Of a DNA stretch of 64,000 nucleotides, positions 41,920-51,110 are shown piece by piece. The notes below the pieces were generated by a model. The model saw only the letters and a list, made by a program, of their open reading frames with translations. It did no database searches and was not told where the DNA came from. The first letter of the stretch is position 1. Every line of letters starts with the position of its first letter. The DNA comes from DAMCZI01 sp032095175 (GTDB taxonomy: Bacteria > Bacillota > Clostridia > Clostridiales > Caloramatoraceae), in NCBI GenBank assembly GCA_032095175.1, contig DAMCZI010000013.1:56114-120113 (forward strand). The letters are read 5' to 3'. Both the position numbers and the translations under genes were made by a program.

Positions 41920-42264
41920 CTACATATTGATTATCTCATCTATTAAATCAACTACATCGCTTATATTCTCATTTGTGTTTTTTGAAAGCAAATGCTGCTT
42001 TATCAATAAAAGTTTTTCTTTTTGTTCTAAAAATCTTTTAACTAATCCCAGCTTTGCTTCATACTCCCTAAGCATTTTCTCACTTCTTTTAATAAGGTCA
42101 TATACTGCCTGCCTGGATATTTCAAGTTCCTCGGATATTTCACCAAGAGACATATCCTCATCATAGTAATATGACATTACCATCCTTTGCTTATCTGTAA
42201 GCAAATTTCCATAGAAATCAAGGAGCAGTGCTATCTCACTTAATTTATCTATCATATATAACAC
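41920..42264 (-). CDS. ylxM: YlxM/p13-like DNA-binding protein
   Basis: A 114-residue helix-turn-helix protein related to sigma-70 region 4: LTDKQRMVMSYYYDEDMSLGE and EISRQAVYDLIKRSEK. The C-terminal third is a charged helix. In streptococci the homologue interacts with the SRP, matching its conserved place before ffh; the DNA-binding role is unproven. Confidence 0.9.
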   Translation of the reverse strand: MLYMIDKLSEIALLLDFYGNLLTDKQRMVMSYYYDEDMSLGEISEELEISRQAVYDLIKRSEKMLREYEAKLGLVKRFLEQKEKLLLIKQHLLSKNTNENISDVVDLIDEIINM

Positions 42265-42333
42265 ATCCTTGAATTATAATATCAAAAAGGAGAAATGCTG
42301 TCAAGTACTTTTACTTAACACTTAATTTTTTAT

Positions 42334-43239
42334 TTATAGTATAGCTTCTATAAAGGCTGAAGGGTTAAATTCCTGAAGATCATCGATCCCCTCTCCTACA
42401 CCTATCATCTTTACAGGTATACTTAGTTCATTATTTATAGCTATTACAATACCACCCTTTGCTGTTCCATCAAGCTTAGTTAATATCAAGCCATTTACAT
42501 CAGCAACCTCTATAAACTCCTTTGCCTGGTTTAATGCATTTTGACCAGTTGTTGCATCAAGTACAAGAAGAGTTTGTCTATATGCTTCTGGATATTCTCT
42601 TTCAACAATTTTGTTAATCTTTCTAAGCTCTTCCATAAGGTTTTTCTTGTTGTGAAGTCTTCCTGCAGTATCACATATCAATACGTCTACATTTTTTGCC
42701 TTTGCAGATTGAATAGCATCAAATATAACCGCTGCTGGATCTGCTCCTTCCTTATGTTTTATTACATCAACATTACATCTTGATCCCCATACCTCAAGCT
42801 GATCTATTGCTGCTGCTCTAAATGTGTCTCCTGCTGCAAGCATTACCTTTAGTCCTCTTTCCTTTAAGAAATGAGCCATCTTTCCTATGGATGTAGTTTT
42901 TCCTACTCCATTAACACCTACAACCATGTAAACTGCTGGAGTTTTTTGAGGAGCAACATTTTTTGTTTCTCCACCTAGAATCTCACATATAATGTCTCTT
43001 AAAGCCTTTTTAACCTCTTCTGCATCCTTAATCTTGTCTTCTTTTATCTTCTTTCTAAGCATATCAATTATCTTTGTGGTTGTATTAACACCAATATCAG
43101 ACATTATCATTATTTCCTCTAATTCCTCAAGGAAATCTTCATCAATTGCCTTATTAAAAGTTATAATTTGCTCTATTTTTTCACTTATATTATCCCTTGT
43201 TTTAGTTAAACCTTGCTTTAATTTATCCAGCCATCCCAT
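42334..43239 (-). CDS. ftsY: Signal recognition particle receptor FtsY
   Basis: A 301-residue SRP receptor GTPase. It is a minimal NG protein without the acidic A domain, opening MGWLDKLKQGLTKTRDNISE, an amphipathic membrane-targeting helix. G domain: GVNGVGKTTSIGKMA, DTAGRLHNKKNL and TKLDGTAKGG. It forms a heterodimer with Ffh at the membrane. The 17-base overlap with smc is in a different frame. Confidence 0.96.
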   Translation of the reverse strand: MGWLDKLKQGLTKTRDNISEKIEQIITFNKAIDEDFLEELEEIMIMSDIGVNTTTKIIDMLRKKIKEDKIKDAEEVKKALRDIICEILGGETKNVAPQKTPAVYMVVGVNGVGKTTSIGKMAHFLKERGLKVMLAAGDTFRAAAIDQLEVWGSRCNVDVIKHKEGADPAAVIFDAIQSAKAKNVDVLICDTAGRLHNKKNLMEELRKINKIVEREYPEAYRQTLLVLDATTGQNALNQAKEFIEVADVNGLILTKLDGTAKGGIVIAINNELSIPVKMIGVGEGIDDLQEFNPSAFIEAIL

Positions 43240-46200
43240 TTTTCGTTCCTCCTTCTAATTTAACAGAAATAACCTTTGATACACCCTTTTCTTCCATGGT
43301 TACTCCATATAGTTCATTGGCAACAGCCATGGAACCTTTTCTGTGTGTAATTACTATAAACTGAGTGTTCTTTGAGTAAGCAGTTAAAAACTTTGCAAAT
43401 CTGTTTACATTGGCATCATCAAGTGCCGCTTCAATTTCATCTAATACACAGAAGGGTGTTGGCTTCATTTTAAGTATAGCAAATATTAGAGCTATTGCTG
43501 AAAGACCTCTTTCTCCACCGGATAAAAGTGATAGACTTTGAAGCTTTTTTCCTGGAGGTTGAACTATTATTTCTATTCCAGAATCTAAGACGTCATCTCC
43601 TTCAAGTCTTAAGTCAGCATATCCTCCTCCAAAAAGCTCCTTAAAGGTTGAGTTGAAGTTCTCTCTTATTATTTGGAATTTTTCTTTAAACTGCTTTTTC
43701 ATACTATTTGTTATTTCTTCAATAATTCCAACAAGAGATTGTTCAGCCTTTCCCAGGTCTTCATGCTGAATCTTTAGGAACTCATGTCTTTCAGTTACTT
43801 TTTTATATTCCTCAATGGAATTAACATTGACATCTCCTAATTCCCTTATGGAATTTTTAAGTTCGGTAACTCTTTTATTTGCACCTGTCATGCTGTCAAT
43901 AGGTTTCTTATATTTCTCTGCTTGAGGTATTGTTAATTCATATTCATCCCAAAGCTTATTTACAGATATCTCAAGCTCCATTTCCATCTTGGAATTTGAT
44001 AACTCCATTTTGTGAATAGAATTAACTATTCCATTTATAACCTCTTCAATATCCTTTAATCCCTTTTCACTGTGTGCTATATCATTTGATGCATTATTTT
44101 TATCCTTTTCAAGACCTTCAATTTTAACTCTTACCTCTTCTATTCCCTTTATTCCAAGTTCTATATCCTTTTTAATTGTTTCAACCTCAATATCTATTTC
44201 AGAAACTTTATTTTCAATTTCCTTCTGTTCTTCTTCATGAAGCTTTATCTTTTCCTGGTAGCTATCCCTTTCACCAGCAATTTTTCTGTGCATATTATTG
44301 ATACCTTCAATGGACTTTGCTGTCTCTGCTAATACAACCTTTTCGGAAGTTAACTTGTTTGATAACTCTTCTTTTTCAGCCTGGTAACCTTTGTACTTTT
44401 GCTGAAGTCCTTCGATATCGCTTTCTATGCTCTTTTGATCTGCTTCCAAGGCTTCAAGGAGTTTACTATTATCAACATGCATTTCATTTCCTCTTTGCAT
44501 ATCCATGTCAATCTGATTGAGTTCTATTTCCATGTCATTTTTTAATTCTTTTAAACCATTATACTCCTTTAATAATCCTTTAAGCTTGTTATTATTTGTA
44601 GTCATGTCTATTTCTGCTCTTTGTCTTTGCTGTTGATATTTTATAAGCCTTTCATTTAAGCCTTCAATCTCATAACTATTATTTCTAAGCTTATCCTCAA
44701 TATCAGTGAGTTTTTTATTTTCAGAATCTATTCCACTCTTCAGTTCTTCAATTTCTCTTCTTCTAGAAAATATTCCACTGTTTTTAATGTTGCTGCTTCC
44801 ACCAGTAAAGGAACCTCCAGCGTTTATTACGTCTCCCTCAAGGGTAACTATTCTGTAATTATAGTCAACCCTTCTTGCTATATTTCTAGCATTTTCAAGG
44901 GTATCGCATATTACAATTCTTCCAAGGAGGTTTGATACTGCATTTTTAAACTTTGCATCATATTTTACAATATCCGCTGCAATTCCTAAGAAGCCATTTA
45001 TACTCTGAATGTTGGAATCAAGCCTTATTTCCCTTGGTTTTATTGTTGTAAGTGGTAAAAATGTGGCTCTTCCAAGATTACTCTTTTTAAGGTATCCAAT
45101 TAAGTGTTGAGCAGTGTCTTCAGAATCAACCACTATATTTTGAAACGCTGCTCCTAGGGATATTTCAATAGCTGTTTCAAAGCCCTTAGGAACATCAATT
45201 AAATCTCCTATTGTTCCAAAAACTCCATTATCATTTTTATGTGATGACATTATTCCCTTTACAGACCTTGTAAAACCCTCCATGTCCTTTTCCATGTAAA
45301 GAAGAGTCTTACATCTTGCTTCCTGTGTCTTTAATCTGTCAAAACAAGCATTTCGCTGACTTCTAAGGCTTATTTCGTTATCCTTAAGATTCTTAATATT
45401 TAAGTTAACATCTGAAATATCCTTTTCAAGGGATATTATACTCTTGTTGAATTCCTCAACAATGCCTTCGACCTTTTGAATTTCACCCTGAATTGATAAA
45501 ATCTCATTTTCCTTTGTCTCAACATCACCCTCAAGCTGAAGTTTTCTTCTTTTAAGGTTTTCTACCATTATGCTTGTTGTATTTATTTTATTATTCATAT
45601 CTGAAATATCCTTTAAAACCTGGATAAGATCAGATTTTTTATCCTCTATTCCATTCTCAAGGTTTATACAGTTTTGATTTATTACCGAATAACTTTCGTT
45701 AAGCTCATCAACAATAGCTTTTTTCTTTTCAAGCTCTTCTTGTATTGTTGCCCTTTCAGATTCTATTTTTTTAAGCTCTAAATATACATTCTCAATTCCA
45801 CTCTGTCTATCAGTAATCTCCTTTTTAAGCCTTTCAATATCCTTTAAATAATTTTCACGTCTTTCCTCCATAACCTTAAGGCTTCCCTGCTTTGTTTCGA
45901 GGTTCTTTTCCATTTGGAATCTGGAATTGCTCATGTTTGTATATTCATCTTCTATGGTTTTAAGCTTAAGCTTCAGATTTTCGATTTCTGCCTGCATCTT
46001 CTGTCTAACATCTTCACGTTCATTTTTTGAAAGGTTTAATTCACCTAACTCCTTTGATATTTTATCAAGCTTGGCTCTGGTTGAATCATAATTATTTAAA
46101 ATAAAGTTTATCTCAAGTTCCTTTAATTCTTCCCTTAATGAAAGATACTTTTTAGCTACCTTGGATTGTTCCTCTAATGGTCCAATCTGATCCTCAAGCT

Positions 46201-46789
46201 CCTGCATAATATCAGTTACTCTTAATAGGTTCTGTTTTGTATTCTCAAGCTTTTTTTCTGCCTCAAGCTTTCTTGTCTTATATTTAACTATACCTGCAGC
46301 TTCCTCAAATACATTTCTTCTATCCTCAGATTTTGCACTTAGTATTTCATCTATCTTACCCTGCCCAATAAGGGAATATCCATCCCTTCCAATACCAGTA
46401 TCCATAAATAGCTCTACAATATCCTTTAATCTGCAGGGGGTTTTGTTTATTAAATATTCACTTTCGCCAGATCTGTAAAGTCTTCTCGTAACAGTTACTT
46501 CACTAAAAGCCATTTGAAGTTTTCCTTCAGAGTTATCCAGGGTTAGTGATACCTCAGCACATCCAAGAGCTTTTCTGTTTTCAGTTCCTGCAAATATGAT
46601 ATCCTCCATTTTGCTTCCCCTGAGTGTCTTAGCACTTTGTTCTCCTAAAACCCATCTTATGGAATCTGAGACATTGCTCTTTCCACTGCCATTTGGCCCT
46701 ACTATAGCCGTGATACCCTTCCCAAAATCAAGATCAATCTTTTCCGCAAAGGACTTAAACCCCTTTACCTCAAGCCTTTTAAGATACAT
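43223..46789 (-). CDS. smc: Chromosome segregation protein SMC
   Basis: A 1188-residue condensin ATPase. N-terminal Walker A GPNGSGKSNVSD near residue 32; coiled coil about 170-500; hinge about 515-670 (GVFGTIGDLIDVPKGFE and GGSFTGGSSN); returning coiled coil to about 1020; C-terminal signature LLSGGERGLSAIALIFA and Walker B FCVLDEIEAALDD. The usual LSGGEKAL signature reads LSGGERGL here. It acts with ScpA/ScpB, not encoded in the window. Length is normal. Confidence 0.97.
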   Translation of the reverse strand: MYLKRLEVKGFKSFAEKIDLDFGKGITAIVGPNGSGKSNVSDSIRWVLGEQSAKTLRGSKMEDIIFAGTENRKALGCAEVSLTLDNSEGKLQMAFSEVTVTRRLYRSGESEYLINKTPCRLKDIVELFMDTGIGRDGYSLIGQGKIDEILSAKSEDRRNVFEEAAGIVKYKTRKLEAEKKLENTKQNLLRVTDIMQELEDQIGPLEEQSKVAKKYLSLREELKELEINFILNNYDSTRAKLDKISKELGELNLSKNEREDVRQKMQAEIENLKLKLKTIEDEYTNMSNSRFQMEKNLETKQGSLKVMEERRENYLKDIERLKKEITDRQSGIENVYLELKKIESERATIQEELEKKKAIVDELNESYSVINQNCINLENGIEDKKSDLIQVLKDISDMNNKINTTSIMVENLKRRKLQLEGDVETKENEILSIQGEIQKVEGIVEEFNKSIISLEKDISDVNLNIKNLKDNEISLRSQRNACFDRLKTQEARCKTLLYMEKDMEGFTRSVKGIMSSHKNDNGVFGTIGDLIDVPKGFETAIEISLGAAFQNIVVDSEDTAQHLIGYLKKSNLGRATFLPLTTIKPREIRLDSNIQSINGFLGIAADIVKYDAKFKNAVSNLLGRIVICDTLENARNIARRVDYNYRIVTLEGDVINAGGSFTGGSSNIKNSGIFSRRREIEELKSGIDSENKKLTDIEDKLRNNSYEIEGLNERLIKYQQQRQRAEIDMTTNNNKLKGLLKEYNGLKELKNDMEIELNQIDMDMQRGNEMHVDNSKLLEALEADQKSIESDIEGLQQKYKGYQAEKEELSNKLTSEKVVLAETAKSIEGINNMHRKIAGERDSYQEKIKLHEEEQKEIENKVSEIDIEVETIKKDIELGIKGIEEVRVKIEGLEKDKNNASNDIAHSEKGLKDIEEVINGIVNSIHKMELSNSKMEMELEISVNKLWDEYELTIPQAEKYKKPIDSMTGANKRVTELKNSIRELGDVNVNSIEEYKKVTERHEFLKIQHEDLGKAEQSLVGIIEEITNSMKKQFKEKFQIIRENFNSTFKELFGGGYADLRLEGDDVLDSGIEIIVQPPGKKLQSLSLLSGGERGLSAIALIFAILKMKPTPFCVLDEIEAALDDANVNRFAKFLTAYSKNTQFIVITHRKGSMAVANELYGVTMEEKGVSKVISVKLEGGTKNGMAG

Positions 46790-46812
46790 AATACTCCCCC
46801 TGATATATAATC

Positions 46813-46929
46813 TATATATAAATCGTAAAATTCTTTACATTTTGTTTTTTTAAACAGCCCTGCTTAATTGGTTCGACTCTAGGATGTTTAAAAAGACAAA
46901 ATGTAATAGAATTTTTGATTTATATATAT
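46813..46929. repeat. Intergenic inverted-repeat family, copy B
   Basis: In inverted orientation relative to copy A: AATTCTTTACATTTTG, AAACAGCCCTGC, GGTTCGACTCTAGGATGTTT, AAAAAGACAAAATGTAATAG. Flanked by TATATATA on both sides. It lies just upstream of smc. Confidence 0.75.
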
Positions 46930-47077
46930 ATGTTGCTTTAAAATTCTTATATTATATTTATTCTTTTAAACATTATAAAAAAAAGATTTACCCGGGCGGA
47001 TAAATCCCTGTTGACAATAAGTCCCTTTATTTATAATAAAATTTATCTTTATCAATGTCAACTTTTAATTAAAAAAA

Positions 47078-47126
47078 GTGGCAAGTTGGATGATGTTGGA
47101 CTATACAACACCATCCAACTTGCCAC
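47078..47126. repeat. Palindrome between smc and spoVS
   Basis: GTGGCAAGTTGGATG (47078-47092) is complementary to CATCCAACTTGCCAC (47112-47126); inner bases TTG/CAA extend the stem. It is non-coding. Preceded by a run of A, so on the minus strand it may also terminate spoVS transcription, which ends 50 bases away. Confidence 0.65.
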
Positions 47127-47174
47127 TTGCCATGTAACTGACACTAACACAAAAGCCTGCTTAGAGGCCCCTGA

Positions 47175-47435
47175 TTATCTAGATTCAACTATGAACTTTA
47201 TTGCTGTTCTTTCTTCTCCCTCTATCTGTATTTCTGAAAAAGCTGGAATAACAACAAGATCAATTCCGTTTGGAGCAACAAATCCTCTTGTAATCGCAAT
47301 TGCCTTAACAGCTTGATTTACAGCGCCAGCACCAACTGCCTGCACTTCTGCAGTTGACCTTTCTCTTAAAACTGCTGCAAGCGCCCCTGCTACTGCTTTT
47401 GGTTGAGATTGAGCAGATACCTTTAGTATTTCCAT
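47175..47435 (-). CDS. spoVS: Stage V sporulation protein S
   Basis: An 86-residue Alba-like protein: MEILKVSAQSQPKAVAGALA, then VQAVGAGAVNQAVKAIAITRGFV and IDLVVIPAF. SpoVS is needed for spore coat maturation and septation control in B. subtilis and is found in endospore formers. GAGGAGGAG precedes the start at 47435. A sigma-H-like promoter lies upstream. Confidence 0.95.
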   Translation of the reverse strand: MEILKVSAQSQPKAVAGALAAVLRERSTAEVQAVGAGAVNQAVKAIAITRGFVAPNGIDLVVIPAFSEIQIEGEERTAIKFIVESR

Positions 47436-47493
47436 CAACAACTCCTCCTCTAATTCCTTTTATTACAATATTATAAATGCCATGTATTGTAAT

Positions 47494-47518
47494 ATTCTAT
47501 ATTCTGCTAGAAAATCCT
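47494..47518 (-). promoter_or_regulatory. Candidate sigma-H promoter of spoVS
   Basis: AGGATTT (47518-47512) and GAAT (47497-47494) separated by 14 bases match the sigma-H pattern AGGAxxT-N14-GAAT, about 60 bases before the spoVS start. B. subtilis spoVS is known to use sigma-H. Confidence 0.5.
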
Positions 47519-47521
47519 TCT

Positions 47522-48592
47522 TTAACATGTAATATTTATATATTCAATTATCGACATTGTTTTTTTATTTTCGTCATTTTCTAGGAGAAGTTGCATACTG
47601 TTCAAACATGAATTTTGTCGTATGTGTATCACTTTTGATGTAAACATACTCTTTTTGTTATAAAATATTCTTTTTTTATCTGCATATAATCTCGAAATAT
47701 CCTTTGGTGATACATTTACTGTAATCTCCTTTGAGTCACTAAAGAACTTTTCTATACAGTAGCCCATCATATCATTAAGTAAAGAGGATTCAACAAGTTC
47801 ACGTATTGCAGGGTGAAAGGGTCCTGCAACAACATCTCTGCCTAAATTTATCTGTTCAGTTGGCTGTAGTCCTATTCTTATTATTTTTATGCCATTTCTG
47901 GTAAATCTCTTATAGGCCTCTTTGCATATTTCAACTGCTTCGTCAACAGTTAAGGGCTTATATTCACCATTTTGGTACATTTGCTCCATATAGGTATCCT
48001 TTATAACAAGTGCTGGATAAATTCTAACGAAATCTGGCTTTAATTTAATAAGCTCTTCAGCAGTGTATATATCCTTATTTTTGTTATCCTTAGGAAGGCC
48101 AACCATCATTTGCAGTCCAAGCTTAAAGCCATATTCCTTAATTAGTTTTGTTGCTTCCATAACATCCTTAGGAGAATGTCCTCTTTCTGAAGCTATTAAT
48201 ACCTCGTCATCCATCGATTGAACTCCAAGCTCAATTACACCAACACTATACCTTTTTAAGTTATCAAGTATATCTCTATCTATATAGTCAGGCCTTGTTG
48301 ACAGCCTTATAGCATGAATTTTTCCTTCATCATATGCCTCTTTAGCAGCTTTAAGCAGTCTGTTTTGATATTCCATTGGAATTCCTGTAAAGCTTCCTCC
48401 AAAAAAGGATACTTCTATATACGAATTCTCCCTATCTATTGTATCAAGGTATGTATTTATTGTTTCAACTACATCTTCATAGGTTATGTCCTTTAAACTT
48501 CCCGTTATTTTCTTTTGATTACAGAATACACAGTCATGGGGGCATCCTCTATGTGGTACAAATATAGGTATTATATAATATTTATTTGACAT
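47522..48592 (-). CDS. Radical SAM protein (Elp3-like)
   Basis: A 356-residue radical SAM enzyme. The [4Fe-4S] motif CxxxCxxC is seen in HRGCPHDCVFCNQ near the N-terminus. The SAM-binding glycine stretch follows in SFFGGSFTGIP, and later ELGVQSMDDEVL and GLQMMVGLP match the Elp3/HemN-like core. It lacks the acetyltransferase domain of full Elp3. Commonly found between rnc and smc in clostridia; the substrate is unknown, perhaps tRNA. It overlaps the rnc end by 11 bases. Confidence 0.85.
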   Translation of the reverse strand: MSNKYYIIPIFVPHRGCPHDCVFCNQKKITGSLKDITYEDVVETINTYLDTIDRENSYIEVSFFGGSFTGIPMEYQNRLLKAAKEAYDEGKIHAIRLSTRPDYIDRDILDNLKRYSVGVIELGVQSMDDEVLIASERGHSPKDVMEATKLIKEYGFKLGLQMMVGLPKDNKNKDIYTAEELIKLKPDFVRIYPALVIKDTYMEQMYQNGEYKPLTVDEAVEICKEAYKRFTRNGIKIIRIGLQPTEQINLGRDVVAGPFHPAIRELVESSLLNDMMGYCIEKFFSDSKEITVNVSPKDISRLYADKKRIFYNKKSMFTSKVIHIRQNSCLNSMQLLLENDENKKTMSIIEYINITC

Positions 48593-49301
48593 TATCCTTC
48601 ACTCCTAAAGCTTTTAGTGCTTCCTTTGCAGCTTTCTGCTCTGCTTCCTTTTTGGTTTTGCCCTTTCCCTTTCCAGAACATTTTCCATCAAGCAGCACCT
48701 CTGCTTCAAACACTTTGTTATGATCAGGACCACTTTCATCAACGATAACATATTCTATTGGCGCAAATAGCTTCCTCTGAACATATTCCTGAAGCTTTGT
48801 TTTGAAATCATCAAAGTTCTTATCCTTTTCTAGCTTTACTATTTTATCCAAGAGATTTTCTAGTACAAAATCCCTTGCCTTCTCATATCCTTTATCAAGA
48901 TATATAGCCGCTATAACTGCCTCACAAGCATCTGCAAGAAGGGAATCCTTCTCTCTGCCTCCTGATAGTTCTTCTCCCTTTCCTATCCTTAAATAGACGT
49001 TTAAGGACAGCTTCCTTGCCACACTTGCCAGGGACGGTTCACACACTACTCCTGCCCTTACCTTTGTAAGTCTGCCCTCATGTTCATTTTTATAGTTTTT
49101 ATACAGGTATTCGCTTACAGCTATACTCAATACTGAATCTCCTAAAAACTCCAATCTTTCATTGTGTCCATCATACTTATAATTATACTGATTGGCATAT
49201 GAACTGTGTGTAAGCGCTGCATCAATGAGCTTCATAGAACCAAATTCAATACCTATAATTTCTTGAAACTCCTTTAACTGTCTTTTTCTATCTTCCTTCA
49301 T
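48582..49301 (-). CDS. rnc: Ribonuclease III
   Basis: A 239-residue dsRNA endonuclease. The nuclease domain has the signature NERLEFLGDSVL and DACEAVIAAIYLDKG (catalytic Glu/Asp). The dsRNA-binding domain follows from about 165 (DFKTKLQEYVQRKL, GKGKGKTKKEAEQKAAKEAL). The start at 49301 (MKEDRKRQLKEF) follows GCAGGAGGG. Confidence 0.96.
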   Translation of the reverse strand: MKEDRKRQLKEFQEIIGIEFGSMKLIDAALTHSSYANQYNYKYDGHNERLEFLGDSVLSIAVSEYLYKNYKNEHEGRLTKVRAGVVCEPSLASVARKLSLNVYLRIGKGEELSGGREKDSLLADACEAVIAAIYLDKGYEKARDFVLENLLDKIVKLEKDKNFDDFKTKLQEYVQRKLFAPIEYVIVDESGPDHNKVFEAEVLLDGKCSGKGKGKTKKEAEQKAAKEALKALGVKDNVK

Positions 49302-49324
49302 TAAACACCCTCCTGCAGGTATGT

Positions 49325-49437
49325 GGATATCAGAGGTCAAAGGTCACACCTATACATACTTAAAAATTCTTTTCAAAAACATATTAGAGTATAAACAATA
49401 TAGCATATATAGTTGACATCTGACCTCAAATATCCAA
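49325..49437. repeat. Imperfect inverted repeat between rnc and fabF
   Basis: GGATATCAGAGGTCA (from 49326) pairs imperfectly with TGACCTCAAATATCC (ending near 49435), separated by about 75 AT-rich bases. Non-coding, probably a small palindromic element. Confidence 0.5.
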
Positions 49438-49461
49438 ACCCAAAATATATTCAATAAAATC

Positions 49462-49496
49462 TAGGGCCGGATACTTAAAAATAAGTACCAGCCCTA
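49462..49496 (-). terminator. Terminator after fabF
   Basis: TAGGGC-GG-TACTTA pairs with TAAGTA-C-GCCCTA (one or two mismatches) around AAAA. It sits 12 bases beyond the fabF stop and closes the fatty-acid operon. Confidence 0.7.
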
Positions 49497-49507
49497 AAAT
49501 TATATTG

Positions 49508-50746
49508 CTATTCATATTTTTTCATAACAATTACTGCATTATGTCCACCAAATCCAAAGGAGTTTGACATTCCATATTTTATGTCCTTCTCAATGGCTTT
49601 GTTAGGTACATAATTTAAATCACACTCTTCATCTTTTTCTGTGTAATTCATTGTAGGAGGCACTATACCTTCCTTTAGTGCTAAGGATAGTATAACACCC
49701 TCTACTCCACCAGCAGCACCTAATAGGTGCCCTGTCATTGATTTTGTTGAGCTTATTAGAAGGTCATATGCTTTATCTTTAAACACCTTCTTAATCGCAG
49801 TGGTTTCAAACTTGTCGTTTAAACCAGTGGAGGTTCCATGTGCATTGATATAGTCTATATCACAAACATCTGTACCTGCATCCTTAACAGCCAATTCCAT
49901 AGCTTTTGCAGCACCTGTACCTTCTGGGTCCGGTGCTGTCATATGGTATGCATCACAGCTTGCTCCATATCCAACAACCTCTGCATATATTTTGGCGCCT
50001 CTATTTATGGCATGTTCAAGCTCCTCTATTACGATTATTCCTGATCCCTCTCCCATAACGAATCCATCTCTGGTTTTATCAAATGGTCTTGATGCAGTTT
50101 CTGGATTATCGTTGTTTGTTGAAAGAGCCTTCATGGAACTAAATCCGCCAAGTGCCATTGGGGTTATTGCTGCTTCTGTTCCACCAGTTACCATTATGTC
50201 TGCATCTCCTCTTTGGATTGCTTTAAAAGCATCTCCTATTGCGTTTGTACCAGAGGCACATGCAGTAACAACAGTTTCATTAATACCCTTTGCTCCCAAG
50301 GACATAGCAACCTGTCCTGATGCCATATTTGCAATCATCATAGGAACAAAGAATGGACTTATTCTTTTTGAGCCTTTTTCTGCGTAGGTCTTATATTGAT
50401 CTTCAAATGTCTCAATTCCTCCAACGCCGCAGCCCAATATCACTCCAAATCTTGGTTTATCAATCTTCTCAAGGTCCAGTCCAGCATCCTTTGCTGCCAT
50501 GTTAGCTGCAGCAACAGCATACTGGGTATTTTTGTCCATTCTTCTTGCTTCTTTTTTGTCTATATATTCTTCTACGTTAAAGTCCTTTATTTCTGCTGCA
50601 ATTTTTACAGGAAATTCTGAAGTATCAAATCTAGTAATATGTCCAATACCACTTTTTCCATTAACAATATTATTCCAGAAGCTTTCTATATTATTCCCAA
50701 GGGATGAAACAATCCCTAAACCGGTTACTACAACTCTTTTTTTCAT
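49508..50746 (-). CDS. fabF: Beta-ketoacyl-ACP synthase II
   Basis: A 412-residue condensing enzyme elongating fatty acyl-ACP. The Cys-His-His triad is visible: VTACASGTNAIGDA (near 164), NAHGTSTGLND (near 303) and KSMTGHLLGAAG (near 340). Start MKKRVVVTGLG after GGAGGATT. A terminator-like hairpin separates it from acpP upstream, which may let the stoichiometry differ. Confidence 0.97.
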   Translation of the reverse strand: MKKRVVVTGLGIVSSLGNNIESFWNNIVNGKSGIGHITRFDTSEFPVKIAAEIKDFNVEEYIDKKEARRMDKNTQYAVAAANMAAKDAGLDLEKIDKPRFGVILGCGVGGIETFEDQYKTYAEKGSKRISPFFVPMMIANMASGQVAMSLGAKGINETVVTACASGTNAIGDAFKAIQRGDADIMVTGGTEAAITPMALGGFSSMKALSTNNDNPETASRPFDKTRDGFVMGEGSGIIVIEELEHAINRGAKIYAEVVGYGASCDAYHMTAPDPEGTGAAKAMELAVKDAGTDVCDIDYINAHGTSTGLNDKFETTAIKKVFKDKAYDLLISSTKSMTGHLLGAAGGVEGVILSLALKEGIVPPTMNYTEKDEECDLNYVPNKAIEKDIKYGMSNSFGFGGHNAVIVMKKYE

Positions 50747-50812
50747 AATAATCCTCCTCTTTTTTGAGGACCAGGTGATATATGTTAATTTTTAATATAA
50801 TACATTTTAAAA

Positions 50813-50830
50813 GCCCCGAATAAATTCGGG
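50813..50830 (-). terminator. Terminator or attenuator between acpP and fabF
   Basis: CCCGAAT and ATTCGGGG form a 7-bp GC-containing stem with a 2-base loop; the minus-strand continuation GCTTTTAAAAT is moderately T-rich. It lies 10 bases after the acpP stop. Confidence 0.65.
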
Positions 50831-50839
50831 ACCATGGTT

Positions 50840-51073
50840 TTACATGTCAGTATGTTCCTTTATATATTCCACAACATCTCCAACAGTGTGAATCTTTTCA
50901 GCATCTTCATCTGGTATTTCAAGGCTGAATTCATCCTGTAAATCCATTATTAGTTCAACTACATCAAGTGAATCTGCTCCAAGGTCATCCATAAATGAAG
51001 ATTCCATTGTAATTTCCTCAGTTTCAACACCCAAAATATTTGACACTATGTCTTTTACCTTCTCAAATATCAT
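50840..51073 (-). CDS. acpP: Acyl carrier protein
   Basis: A 77-residue acidic carrier. The phosphopantetheine Ser is in DLGADSLDVVELIM. The start at 51073 (MIFEKVKDIVSNIL) follows AAGGGAGGTGAATT. It carries growing acyl chains for the FabHKDGF enzymes encoded beside it. Confidence 0.97.
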   Translation of the reverse strand: MIFEKVKDIVSNILGVETEEITMESSFMDDLGADSLDVVELIMDLQDEFSLEIPDEDAEKIHTVGDVVEYIKEHTDM

Positions 51074-51110
51074 AAATTCACCTCCCTTCAAAGGACTCAA
51101 ATATAATATA

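Noticed and set aside
43223..43239. Overlap of ftsY and smc as a sign of frameshift
   Set aside because: Both proteins are full length with normal ends; a short out-of-frame overlap is ordinary in this operon.
46870..46885. tRNA T-arm-like GGTTCGACTC
   Set aside because: It lies in the loop of repeat copy B, with no acceptor stem or anticodon arm around it; copy E changes the same bases.
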